Origin: JAAYCB01 sp012744395
GTDB taxonomy: Bacteria > Planctomycetota > Planctomycetia > Pirellulales > Thermoguttaceae
Length of the DNA stretch: 64,000 bases
Direction of reading: 5' to 3'
Assembly: GCA_028703175.1 (NCBI GenBank)
Contig: JAQVNJ010000011.1
Span: forward strand, 1 to 64,000
In this document: positions 44,312 to 52,200 of the stretch, piece after piece
Layout: each line of letters begins with the position of its first letter
Position numbering within the stretch: position 1 is the stretch's first letter
The notes under the pieces: model-generated
What the model was told of the DNA's origin: nothing
Databases searched by the model: none
Seen by the model: only the letters and a program-made list of their open reading frames with translations
Translations under genes and position numbers: made by a program

Positions 44312-44409
44312 CGGATTTCGCCCCGCAGGGGCAGCCAGAAATCAGCCCAGGGCAGAGCGCGGCGGCGACAGCCGCGCTCGCGCCCTGGCTGGGTTCGGGA
44401 AGCGACGGG
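44312..44409. repeat. Copy B of a paired intergenic repeat
   Basis: It matches copy A at 42995 in the opening palindrome and the CAGCCCAGGGCAGAGCGC block but carries a 15-20-base internal insertion (GCGGCGACAGCCGCGC). The remainder of the 356-base gap (44234-44589) shows no gene. Confidence 0.75.
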
Positions 44410-44589
44410 CTTCACAGATTCTCTTATTGACCCTCTTCAAACCCAACCCACGCGCGAAGAAGCGGACCGGCACCCGTTCCGGCGTCTGCTTTCCTCTTGA
44501 CGCAAATCGCCGAACTCCTTACCGTTCCTGCCAGCCAATGGCTGATCGCTGGCCAGAACGACTCTTCTTCGACATGGAAGGCTGCCCCG

Positions 44590-45825
44590 ATGAACCGATC
44601 CGTTGACGATCAGGCTGCCAGGACCCCCACGGTTGCCGGCGTTCCCCTGTTGGACCTCGCCCGCCAACATGGTCCGCTCCAAGAGCAATTCGCGGCAGCG
44701 CTCGCCAAGGTCTGCCAGTCGGGCTGGTTCTGCCTGGGGCCGGAAGTCAAGCAGTTGGAGGAGAGTCTCGCCCGCTATTGCGGGGTGAAGCACGCGATCG
44801 GCTGCGCCTCCGGCAGCGATGCCCTGCTGTTGGCCCTGATGGCACTGGAGGTTGGCCCGGGCGACGAAGTCATCGTCCCCAGTTTCACCTTTTTCGCCAC
44901 AGCCAGCGCCGTCGCCCGATTGGGGGCCGTCGCCGTCTTCGCCGACATCGATCCGGCGACCTTCAACATCGATCCGGCGTCCGTCCATCGCCTGCTGAGC
45001 GCCAAGACCCGGGCAATCATCCCCGTGCACCTTTACGGCCAGTCTGCCGAGATGGATGCCCTGCTGGAGGTCTCGCGGGCGTCCGGCGTGCCGCTGGTCG
45101 AGGACGCCGCCCAGGCGATCGGCGCCGAATTCGACGGCCGCCGGGCGGGCTCGATGGGCCGAATCGGCTGCTTCAGCTTCTACCCGACCAAGAACCTCGG
45201 CGGGGCCGGCGACGGCGGCATGGTCACCACCGGCGACGACAAGCTGGCCGAAAAACTCCGCCTGCTGCGCGTCCACGGCATGGAGCCGCGCTACTATCAC
45301 GGCCTCGTCGGCGTCAACAGCCGCCTCGATGCCTTCCAGGCGGCAATCCTCAACGTCAAGCTCCCCCGCCTCGACCGCTGGACGGAGATGCGGACCGAAA
45401 CGGCCGACCGCTACACGTCCCTCTTCCACGAGGCGGGGCTCGACCGGCTCGTCACTCTCCCACGGGCGATGCCCCACCGCCGCCACGTCTGGAACCAGTA
45501 CGTCGTGCGGATTCCCGACGGGCGACGCGACCAGCTTCGCTCCTTCCTGGCCGAGGCGAAGATCGGCTCGGAAATCTATTACCCCCTTGGGCTACACGAG
45601 CAGCAGTGCTTCCTCCATCTCGGCTACCGCCGCGGCGACCTTCCGGAAACGGATCGAGCGACCGCCGAGGTGCTCGCCCTGCCGATCTATCCCGGCTTGA
45701 CGGCCGAAGAGCAAGCGGCCGTCGTCGCCCGCGTCGCCCAGTTCTATGCCGGCCCGGCCAAGGGCCACAAGCTCGCCGGCCCGAACTATCTCAAGCACCG
45801 CTCGCTATCGCCGAAAAACGCGTAG
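44590..45825 (+). CDS. DegT/DnrJ/EryC1/StrS family PLP-dependent sugar aminotransferase
   Basis: The 411-residue enzyme has the aminotransferase fold of this family: IGCASGSDALLLALMAL, VIVPSFTFFATASAVARLGAVAVFADID, VEDAAQAIGAEF, and the PLP lysine K201 in CFSFYPTKNLGG. NSRLDAFQAAIL and EIYYPLGLHEQQCF complete the signature. It makes amino sugars for surface polysaccharides or antibiotics from keto-sugar nucleotides. No neighbouring nucleotide-sugar gene was seen. The start at 44590 is preferred over 44497 because the additional residues precede the conserved segment. Confidence 0.92.
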   Translation: MNRSVDDQAARTPTVAGVPLLDLARQHGPLQEQFAAALAKVCQSGWFCLGPEVKQLEESLARYCGVKHAIGCASGSDALLLALMALEVGPGDEVIVPSFTFFATASAVARLGAVAVFADIDPATFNIDPASVHRLLSAKTRAIIPVHLYGQSAEMDALLEVSRASGVPLVEDAAQAIGAEFDGRRAGSMGRIGCFSFYPTKNLGGAGDGGMVTTGDDKLAEKLRLLRVHGMEPRYYHGLVGVNSRLDAFQAAILNVKLPRLDRWTEMRTETADRYTSLFHEAGLDRLVTLPRAMPHRRHVWNQYVVRIPDGRRDQLRSFLAEAKIGSEIYYPLGLHEQQCFLHLGYRRGDLPETDRATAEVLALPIYPGLTAEEQAAVVARVAQFYAGPAKGHKLAGPNYLKHRSLSPKNA

Positions 45826-45952
45826 ACCGGCCTCCGCCGAAACCCAAGAGGCCAAGGGCCGAAATCAACGCGATCGGCCGCGCACCAGCGCGCCCCCCGC
45901 TCTCCGGAGAGGGGGGAAGCCTGCCGGACTCCGCGACCCCCCTAGAAATATC

Positions 45953-45992
45953 AAAAGGTGCCACCCACAAGTAAAAAAGGTGCCACCCACAA
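45953..45992. repeat. Two direct copies of an 18-bp sequence (AAAAGGTGCCACCCACAA), possible transposon end
   Basis: The 18-mer occurs at 45953-45970 and 45975-45992, a 22-base period. A near-inverted match (GTGGCCCCTTTT, 46053-46064) lies 60 bases further on, next to the transposase remnant. This could be the end of an IS4-like element or a scar of nested insertion. Confidence 0.5.
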
Positions 45993-46118
45993 AGTTGGCG
46001 ATCCAAAGGCAGCCCCGCGCAATCTGGCTGACAGTCCTTGAATGGATGATAAGTGGCCCCTTTTGAGAAGGCCGAAGTCGTTGTCGATAAATAGTGTATC
46101 AGTCGTTCCAAGTTGACA

Positions 46119-46498
46119 TTATGGCGGTTGAGCGACGCAAGGTGTTGAGCCATCGTGAAATTGGGCAACGATTTCGCGGACGATCCAGTCGAGCATGCGC
46201 TTGAATCGCAACAGTCTCAGGTGCAAGGTCATCCTGTCGCCTGATCCTTCGGCGAGGCGCATGTGGTGAATCCATACCCAGAGGTTTCGCAGAATCAAGG
46301 CGACGGCCAGAAAGAACAGCCGCAGCCGAGGATTTCGTGTGCAGGTGTAGATTCGCGCCTGTCGCATTTGGCGGAAGCGGGTCTCGATGCCGAATCGCCG
46401 ACGGTACAGTTCGCGGATTTCGGCCGGAGAACCATGCACGCGCCACGCGGCGAGCTACCCGAGGGAACACTTGTCCACTTGGGCCGCCGAAGGACTCT
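46119..46498 (-). pseudogene. IS4-family transposase remnant (C-terminal part)
   Basis: The open segment contains the Y-(2)-R-(3)-E-(6)-R/K signature region of IS4-type DDE transposases (AEIRELYRRRFGIETRFRQMRQARIYT), followed by NPRLRLFFLAVALILRNLWVW. The first two catalytic Asp residues and the N-terminal two-thirds are missing: the frame is closed by a stop at 46499-46501. It lies between a short direct repeat and the defence island, on the strand opposite to that island, and marks the left border of a foreign segment. Confidence 0.78.
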
Positions 46499-46605
46499 TC
46501 AGCCAACTGCGTGAGCCATATCATTCACTTGACAGCAACTGCCAGAGACTGATAATAGCAGCTACGTTTTCCCGAAAGTCGGGCTGCGAGCCCAAGGACT
46601 ACAAC

Positions 46606-46815
46606 ATGCCAGCCGAACCCGGCAGCAGCGTGCTCACCATCAATGAGTTGGCTGAGTACCTGAAAATCTCAAAATCGACGCTCTACAAGCTAGCACAGGA
46701 GGGCAGCATCCCTGGCCAAAAGGTCGGCAAGCATTGGCGATTCCACAAGGACCACGTCGACGAGTGGCTTCGCCAGCGAGGCCCAACGGCACGACTGCCA
46801 AAATCCAATCTCTAG
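46606..46815 (+). CDS. Excisionase-family helix-turn-helix DNA-binding protein
   Basis: The 69-residue protein has the MerR-like/excisionase HTH_17 pattern: LTINELAEYLKISKSTLYKLAQEGSIPGQKVGKHWRFHKDHVDEWL. Such small proteins bind DNA as excision factors or as regulators of defence islands. ATG 46606 is preceded by AAGGA. It is the first gene of the foreign block and lies 75 bases before the SNF2 helicase stub. A regulatory role for the following genes is an inference from order. Confidence 0.85.
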   Translation: MPAEPGSSVLTINELAEYLKISKSTLYKLAQEGSIPGQKVGKHWRFHKDHVDEWLRQRGPTARLPKSNL

Positions 46816-46890
46816 ACCTGACCATATCCCCTATTACTTTCCGGGACCGCAGCAGAAATCCGTCGTTCAACACCCCGTCGAAGTGACGCC

Positions 46891-47319
46891 ATGAAGCTCA
46901 CGCCGTATCACGCGAAATACATCGCCCACGAATTGACGCGGCGTTGTGCATCCGACAGCGTCGAACGGCTGACGGCGGTTCTCTCCGACGCCCAGGTCGA
47001 TCTCAACCCGCACCAAGTCGAAGCAGCCCTGTTTGCGTTTCGTAATCCACTCGCCCGGGGGGCGATTCTGGCCGACGAAGTGGGTTTGGGCAAGACCATC
47101 GAGGCGGGGCTCCTGATCGTCCAAAGTTGGGCCGAAGGACGCCGCTGTATCCTGGTGATCGTGCCGGCCAATCTGCGGAAGCAGTGGAGCCAGGAATTGG
47201 CTGACAAGTTCTTCTTGCCCTCGGCCATCCTGGAAGCCCGCACCTTCAACGAAGTCATCAAGGCCAATGCCGTGCAGACCTTCAGGACCAGGGGCGTCAC
47301 GAGTTTCAAGACGGTCTAA
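46891..47319 (+). CDS. Truncated SNF2-type helicase (N-terminal stub)
   Basis: The 142-residue frame matches the beginning of the roughly 950-1000-residue SNF2-family helicases found in restriction-type islands: opening MKLTPYHAKYIAHELTRR, Walker A ADEVGLGKTIEAG at about 62-74, and motif Ia VIVPANLRKQWSQEL. Homology-like sequence ends at about residue 130 (FNEVIKAN); the last residues are junk. There are no motifs II-VI, so it cannot be an ATP-dependent motor. It is probably the left-hand relic of a deletion, and no frame resumes the helicase later in the window. Confidence 0.8.
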   Translation: MKLTPYHAKYIAHELTRRCASDSVERLTAVLSDAQVDLNPHQVEAALFAFRNPLARGAILADEVGLGKTIEAGLLIVQSWAEGRRCILVIVPANLRKQWSQELADKFFLPSAILEARTFNEVIKANAVQTFRTRGVTSFKTV

Positions 47320-47338
47320 TCCAGATCGGAGCATCTCC

Positions 47339-49045
47339 ATGTCCGCAATCAACTTCAACACGTCAAACCAGACGTTTCGGCAGCTTATGGGCAACGGCCT
47401 TGCCTATCGAGTGCCACGCTTTCAGCGGGACTATAGCTGGGCACAAGATGAGTGGGATGACCTGTGGCAAGACATCCAGGTCACGTTGCACGGCGGTGAG
47501 CCTGCACACTACATGGGCTATCTTGTACTTCAGACGCAAGACAACAAGACGTTTGACGTGATCGACGGCCAGCAGAGAATGACTACCCTCAGTCTGATGG
47601 TCTTAGCCGTCCTGCGAGGACTCCAAGACCTGGTCGACGCCGGTGTCGAAGCGGACAACAACCGGCGACGAGTTGAGCAATTGCGAAATTCGTACATCGG
47701 TTTCTTGGACCCGGTGACACTCGTTCCTCAGAGCAAACTCACGCTCAACCGGAACAACGACGGCTACTACAAGGACTATCTTGTGCCGCTCCAGAAGCTG
47801 CCACAACGCGGCCTGCGGGCATCGGAGCACCTGTTGCGAAAGTCGTTCGAGTGGTTCTCCAAGCAGGTCCGCGAGACGTATGCAACGGAGCGACAGGGGG
47901 CTCTGCTCGCGAGGTTCATCGACGAGATGTCGGACAAGCTGTTTTTCACGGTGATTACCGTGACAGATGAATTGAACGCCTTCAAGGTGTTCGAGACACT
48001 CAATGCCCGGGGTGTGCGGCTATCGCCGACAGACCTGCTCAAGAACTACCTGTTCTCGGTAGTCCATCGGGAAAGTTCCCACCCAAGCGAGATCGAGACG
48101 CTTGAACGGCGATGGGAGGCAATGGTTGGCAGGCTCGGGGGTGAAAGCTTTCCCGATTTCTTAAGGGTGCATTGGAACAGTCGGAGGAAGTTCGTCCGAG
48201 AAGCTGACCTGTTCAAGACGATCCGGGCCGAGACACCGTCCAAGGCCAAAGTGTTTGAGTTGATTCGCCAGATGGAGGAGGACATCGATATCTACGCGTC
48301 ACTCTCAAACCCGGAAGATGCGTTCTGGGTGGCCGAGCAGCGGCCGCACGTGCGGGAATTGCGAATGTTCAGCGTTCGACAACCGTGGCCGGCCTTGATT
48401 GCGGCACACCGAGCCTTCGCGGCCGAGGGGTTCACCGACTTCCTGCGAGCGTGTGGTATCATCGCCTTCCGATACAACGTCATCGGTAGCCTGGCAACCA
48501 ACGAACAGGAACGGGTCTACAACTCTGTGGCGTTGCGGATCGCTAGCGGGGAACTCGGATCACCGGCAGAAGCAATCAGATCGCTTGCCCCGATCTACGT
48601 GGCCGACCATTCGTTTCGGCAGACGTTCGCCGAGAAGGTGCTCCGCACGACGTCGTCGCGAAATCGACATGTCGTTCGCTACATTCTGTTCTGTCTCGAA
48701 CGGCAACTGAGTGGGCAGGAATATGATATGGACAGCCCCCAGTACACGCTGGAACACGTGTTCCCGGAGAATCCCGAGGAGAACTGGCCTGGCTTCACCG
48801 ATGAGCACGCAGCCGAGTTCGTGTATCGGCTTGGCAACCTCACCCTCATGGAGGCAAAGCCAAACCGGGAGGTGGGTAACGCCACCTTCGAGGCCAAGAA
48901 GACCGTCTATGCTCAGTGCCCACTCCAAATCACCCAAAAGGTTGCAGCCGAGAACACCGAGTGGAATCCCGACCGAATCGCGGAACGCCAACGCTGGATG
49001 GCGAGGCAGGCAACTACCATCTGGCGAGTGTCACAACTGGGATGA
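47339..49045 (+). CDS. DUF262/DUF1524 (GmrSD-like) restriction protein
   Basis: The 568-residue protein has an N-terminal DUF262 (ParB-like nucleotide-using) domain with VPRFQRDYSW (about 25-34) and DGQQRM (76-81), a helical middle, and a C-terminal DUF1524 HNH nuclease with YTLEHVFPENP (His about 473) and FVYRLGNLTLME. The combination occurs in type IV enzymes that cut modified DNA (GmrSD) and in SspE-type defence. All motifs appear intact. It starts 19 bases after the helicase stub, and its stop overlaps the next gene (ATGA), so it is co-translated with the deleted restriction subunit. Confidence 0.87.
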   Translation: MSAINFNTSNQTFRQLMGNGLAYRVPRFQRDYSWAQDEWDDLWQDIQVTLHGGEPAHYMGYLVLQTQDNKTFDVIDGQQRMTTLSLMVLAVLRGLQDLVDAGVEADNNRRRVEQLRNSYIGFLDPVTLVPQSKLTLNRNNDGYYKDYLVPLQKLPQRGLRASEHLLRKSFEWFSKQVRETYATERQGALLARFIDEMSDKLFFTVITVTDELNAFKVFETLNARGVRLSPTDLLKNYLFSVVHRESSHPSEIETLERRWEAMVGRLGGESFPDFLRVHWNSRRKFVREADLFKTIRAETPSKAKVFELIRQMEEDIDIYASLSNPEDAFWVAEQRPHVRELRMFSVRQPWPALIAAHRAFAAEGFTDFLRACGIIAFRYNVIGSLATNEQERVYNSVALRIASGELGSPAEAIRSLAPIYVADHSFRQTFAEKVLRTTSSRNRHVVRYILFCLERQLSGQEYDMDSPQYTLEHVFPENPEENWPGFTDEHAAEFVYRLGNLTLMEAKPNREVGNATFEAKKTVYAQCPLQITQKVAAENTEWNPDRIAERQRWMARQATTIWRVSQLG

Positions 49046-49908
49046 TTATGAAATTGCAATTCGACGCCAACCAGCAGTACCAGCTTGACGCCGTGGCCGC
49101 GGTGACGGATCTGTTCGACGGGCAGCCGCAGGGAGCCCCCGAGTTTTCCGTCGTCGAGGTGGGAGATTGGGGTAGGCTGTTCGCCGGCCAGGCCCGGACG
49201 GAACTGGGGGTGGGCAACCAACGGATGCTCGCTCCCGACAAGCTGCTTGCCAATGCCCGGACGGTGCAAGCCCGCAACGACATCGAGATTGCCGACGCGG
49301 CGGTACCGCTTGAGTCCTGGGAACTGCTCGACATGGCCGCCAACGCGGCCAGGACCTGCCCTCATTTCTCCGTCGAAATGGAGACGGGCACCGGGAAGAC
49401 CTACGTCTACCTGCGGACCGTCTTTGAGCTGTCCCACCGCTACGGCTTCCAGAAGTTCATCATCGTGGTGCCGAGCGTGGCCATCCGCGAGGGTGCGCCC
49501 AAGAACATCGAGATCACGGCCGAACACTTCCGGGCGCTCTACAACAACGAGGAACTCATCAACTACCTGACGGCCTTACAGGTCGACCATTCTGTGTACG
49601 AATACGTCGCTTACGATTCGGAGGTCGAACGCGAATTCGCCAAGCGGCTGGACGAACGCGAAGACATCAGACTCTTCGTCAAGCTGCCAGCCTGGTTCGA
49701 GATCGACACCCCCGTCGGCAAGTACAACCCCGACTGGGCCGTCCTGAAGCACGACGGCCAGACCCTTTACCTAGTCCGCGAGACCAAGAGCACGAAGGAC
49801 TTCCTGAAGCTCCGCACCAGCGAAGCAGACAAGGTGCGGTGCGGGAAGAAGCATTTCGAGACCTTGGGCGTGCCCTTTGAGGTAGTCGTGTCGGCTGACG
49901 AGGTCTAA
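49042..49908 (+). CDS. Type III restriction enzyme R subunit with in-frame internal deletion
   Basis: The 288-residue protein has the N-terminal part of a type III Res subunit: opening LQFDANQQYQLDAVAAVTDLF, Walker A METGTGKTYVYL at about 112-123, and VPSVAIREGAPKNIEI, up to about residue 169 (ALYNN). It then continues directly with a C-terminal PD-(D/E)XK endonuclease domain (VYEYVAYDSEVEREFAKRL, D231 in YNPDWAV, E247 and K249 in LVRETK, CGKKHFE). A normal Res subunit is about 900-1000 residues; helicase motifs II-VI are absent. The join is in frame. No Mod methylase is next to it. It overlaps the DUF262 gene by four bases. Confidence 0.85.
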   Translation: MIMKLQFDANQQYQLDAVAAVTDLFDGQPQGAPEFSVVEVGDWGRLFAGQARTELGVGNQRMLAPDKLLANARTVQARNDIEIADAAVPLESWELLDMAANAARTCPHFSVEMETGTGKTYVYLRTVFELSHRYGFQKFIIVVPSVAIREGAPKNIEITAEHFRALYNNEELINYLTALQVDHSVYEYVAYDSEVEREFAKRLDEREDIRLFVKLPAWFEIDTPVGKYNPDWAVLKHDGQTLYLVRETKSTKDFLKLRTSEADKVRCGKKHFETLGVPFEVVVSADEV

Positions 49909-49984
49909 TCGTTTCGCAAGCAGGCACTGAACAACATTACACCCACTTGGCCCCGAACCCTAAAAAAAGAACCTGGAGTCACCT

Positions 49985-50728
49985 ATGAGAATTGCAGACT
50001 CGATCATGCCGAGCGCAGCGGCGCTGTTGTTGTTCGTTGGATTGGCCCTCGCGCCAGCCGCCGCTGTTTCCGCCGATGCCCCGCAATTCGTCGAGTTGTT
50101 CAATGGCCGCGACCTGACCGGTTGGGTGAACGTGAACACGGAGCCCGATACATGGACCGTCAAGGACGGCCTGCTGGTGTGCAGTGGCAAACCGATCGGC
50201 GTGATGCGCTCGGAGAAGCAGTACGAGAACTTCATCCTGCACATCGAGTGGCGCCACATGCAGGCCGGCGGCAACTCCGGCGTATTCGTATGGAGCGAGG
50301 GCTTCGTGCCCCCGGGGCGCAGCCTGCCCAAGGGAATGGAAGTGCAGATGCTGGAGCTCGATTGGGTCAACCTGCACCGGACGAAGGACGGCGAGCCCCA
50401 ACACATCGGCTATATTTCCGGCGAGCTGTTCGGCGCCAACGGTCTGACCGCCACGCCGGACAATCCGCGCGGCAGCCGCAGCATGTCGCGGGAGTTGCGC
50501 TGCAAGGGAAAAGGCGAGTGGAACGAATACGACGTTGTCTGCGTCGACGGCACGGTAAAACTGGCGATCAACGGCAAGTTCGTCAATTCCATCCGCGATT
50601 CCTCGGTTCGCAAGGGCTACCTCTGCCTGGAATCGGAAGGTTCGGAAATCCACTTCCGCAATCTCCGCATCCTCGAATTGCCGCCGGGGATCACGACCGA
50701 AGAGCAGACGGCGAAGCGGATCCCGTAG
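49985..50728 (+). CDS. DUF1080 (3-keto-disaccharide hydrolase-type) protein
   Basis: The 247-residue secreted protein has a signal peptide (MPSAAALLLFVGLALAPAAAVSA, cleavage about residue 30) and a complete DUF1080 domain: FVELFNGRDLTGWVNVN, TWTVKDGLLVCSGKP, AGGNSGVFVWSE, GMEVQMLELDW and EIHFRNLRILELP at the end. Such domains act on keto-sugars or bind glycans. It starts 76 bases after the restriction gene, at a return to normal GC-rich coding, so it may mark the right boundary of the foreign island. Confidence 0.9.
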   Translation: MRIADSIMPSAAALLLFVGLALAPAAAVSADAPQFVELFNGRDLTGWVNVNTEPDTWTVKDGLLVCSGKPIGVMRSEKQYENFILHIEWRHMQAGGNSGVFVWSEGFVPPGRSLPKGMEVQMLELDWVNLHRTKDGEPQHIGYISGELFGANGLTATPDNPRGSRSMSRELRCKGKGEWNEYDVVCVDGTVKLAINGKFVNSIRDSSVRKGYLCLESEGSEIHFRNLRILELPPGITTEEQTAKRIP

Positions 50729-50805
50729 CGGCTGCGCGGCGGCCTCGTCGGCGCGTTTCGCCGGGCGAACGGCGCGCGCCCGGGGCCCTCGCCGCGCCGG
50801 TTCGC

Positions 50806-52200
50806 CTATTCGATCCCGTAGTTCTGCAACTTTTTGCGCAGCGTCGTGCGGTGCAGCCCGAGCCAGCGGGCGGCCGTCGCGCACTGCCCCTGGAAATGGG
50901 CCATCGACGCTTGCAGCAGCGGCGGTTCGACCAGCCCGAGAAGCCGGCCGTAGAGATTGCCCGACGCCGAGCCAGAGGCGAGCTGCGCCTCCGCCCATTG
51001 GCGAACCAGCGCCGCCAGGGCGTCTTCGCAGACCAGCGCCGCGGTTGTCGCCGACGGTGCGGGCGGCGGGAGGTGCTCGGCGGCGATCACGCCGCCGGGC
51101 GCCAGGATCGTCGCGTGCTCGATCGCGTTGCGCAGTTCGCGGACGTTCCCATGCCACGGCAGCCGCTCCAGTTCCGCCAGCGCCTCGGGCGAGAGCCGCG
51201 GCGCCGCGGTCGAGGTCTCGGCAAGCAGGCTGAGAAAATGCTCGGCCAGGGGGCGGATGTCCTCGCGGCGCTCGCGGAGCGGCGGAATCTTGATCTCGAA
51301 CGTCACGAGGCGGAAATACAGGTCGTGCCGGAAGCGGCCGCTGGCGACCATCTCGGGCAGGTTCTGGTGCGTGGCGGAAATCAGGCGGAAGTCGCTCTTG
51401 ACCGGCTGGTTCGACCCGACCGGCAAGACTTCGCCCTGCTCCAGCGCGCGGAGCAGCTTGACCTGGATCGGCAGCGGGATGTCGCCCACCTCGTCGAGGA
51501 AGATCGTGCCGCCGTGCGCCTGCGCGAGCAACCCGCGGCGCGGCGCGTCCGCGCCGGTGAACGCGCCGCGAACATGGCCGAACAACTCGCTCTCGGCAAG
51601 CGCCGGACTGAGCGCGGCAATGTTCACGGCGACGAACGGGGCCTCGTGGCGCCGGCTGTGGCGGTGGATCGCCCGCGCGGCCAACTCCTTGCCCGTCCCA
51701 CTCTCGCCGTACAGGTGCACGCAGGCGTCGGAAGCGGCCACCAGGGCGATCCGCTTGAACACCTCCTGGATCGCGGGCGAGACCCCCACGAGGGATTCCT
51801 CGCGGGCGGCGCTCGGCGGGGGCGTCTCCAGGAGCGTCCGGGAACTGGCCAAGGCGCGGCGGATTGCGCGCTCGGCCGTTTGCAGATCGAACGGCTTGAT
51901 CAGGTAGTCGAAGGCCCCGTTTCGCACCGCCGCGACGGCTGTCGACAACTCGCCGTAGGCGGTGATCACCACGATCGGCGCGCCGCCCAGCAATTCCCGA
52001 AATCGCGGCATCGCTTCCAGGCCGCTGATCCCCGGCAGCCGCACGTCGAGCACGACCGCCTGGGGAGGCGTTCGCCGCGCGGCCTCCAGGCCCGCTTCGG
52101 CCGACGCCGCGGTCAGCGCCTCGTGGCCCATCTCCCGCACCAGTTCCGCCAGGCCCCAGCAGATGGCCTGCTCGTCGTCGACGATCAACACAAGACTCAT
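50806..52200 (-). CDS. NtrC-type sigma-54-dependent response regulator
   Basis: The 464-residue regulator has a receiver domain with D52 in VVLDVRLPG. The AAA+ sigma-54 domain follows (LYGESGTGKELAARAIH as Walker A, GAFTGAD as the sigma-54 contact, DEVGDIPL and the arginine finger region PPLRERREDIRP), and a C-terminal Fis-type HTH (TAARWLGLHRTTLRKKLQNYGI). It activates sigma-54 promoters when phosphorylated. It overlaps the sensor kinase by four bases and lies downstream of it. Targets are unknown. Confidence 0.95.
   Translation of the reverse strand: MSLVLIVDDEQAICWGLAELVREMGHEALTAASAEAGLEAARRTPPQAVVLDVRLPGISGLEAMPRFRELLGGAPIVVITAYGELSTAVAAVRNGAFDYLIKPFDLQTAERAIRRALASSRTLLETPPPSAAREESLVGVSPAIQEVFKRIALVAASDACVHLYGESGTGKELAARAIHRHSRRHEAPFVAVNIAALSPALAESELFGHVRGAFTGADAPRRGLLAQAHGGTIFLDEVGDIPLPIQVKLLRALEQGEVLPVGSNQPVKSDFRLISATHQNLPEMVASGRFRHDLYFRLVTFEIKIPPLRERREDIRPLAEHFLSLLAETSTAAPRLSPEALAELERLPWHGNVRELRNAIEHATILAPGGVIAAEHLPPPAPSATTAALVCEDALAALVRQWAEAQLASGSASGNLYGRLLGLVEPPLLQASMAHFQGQCATAARWLGLHRTTLRKKLQNYGIE

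Noticed and set aside
46387..46605. N-terminal extension of the excisionase-like protein
   Set aside because: The extra 73 residues are translated from DNA antisense to the transposase remnant; the HTH domain begins right after ATG 46606.
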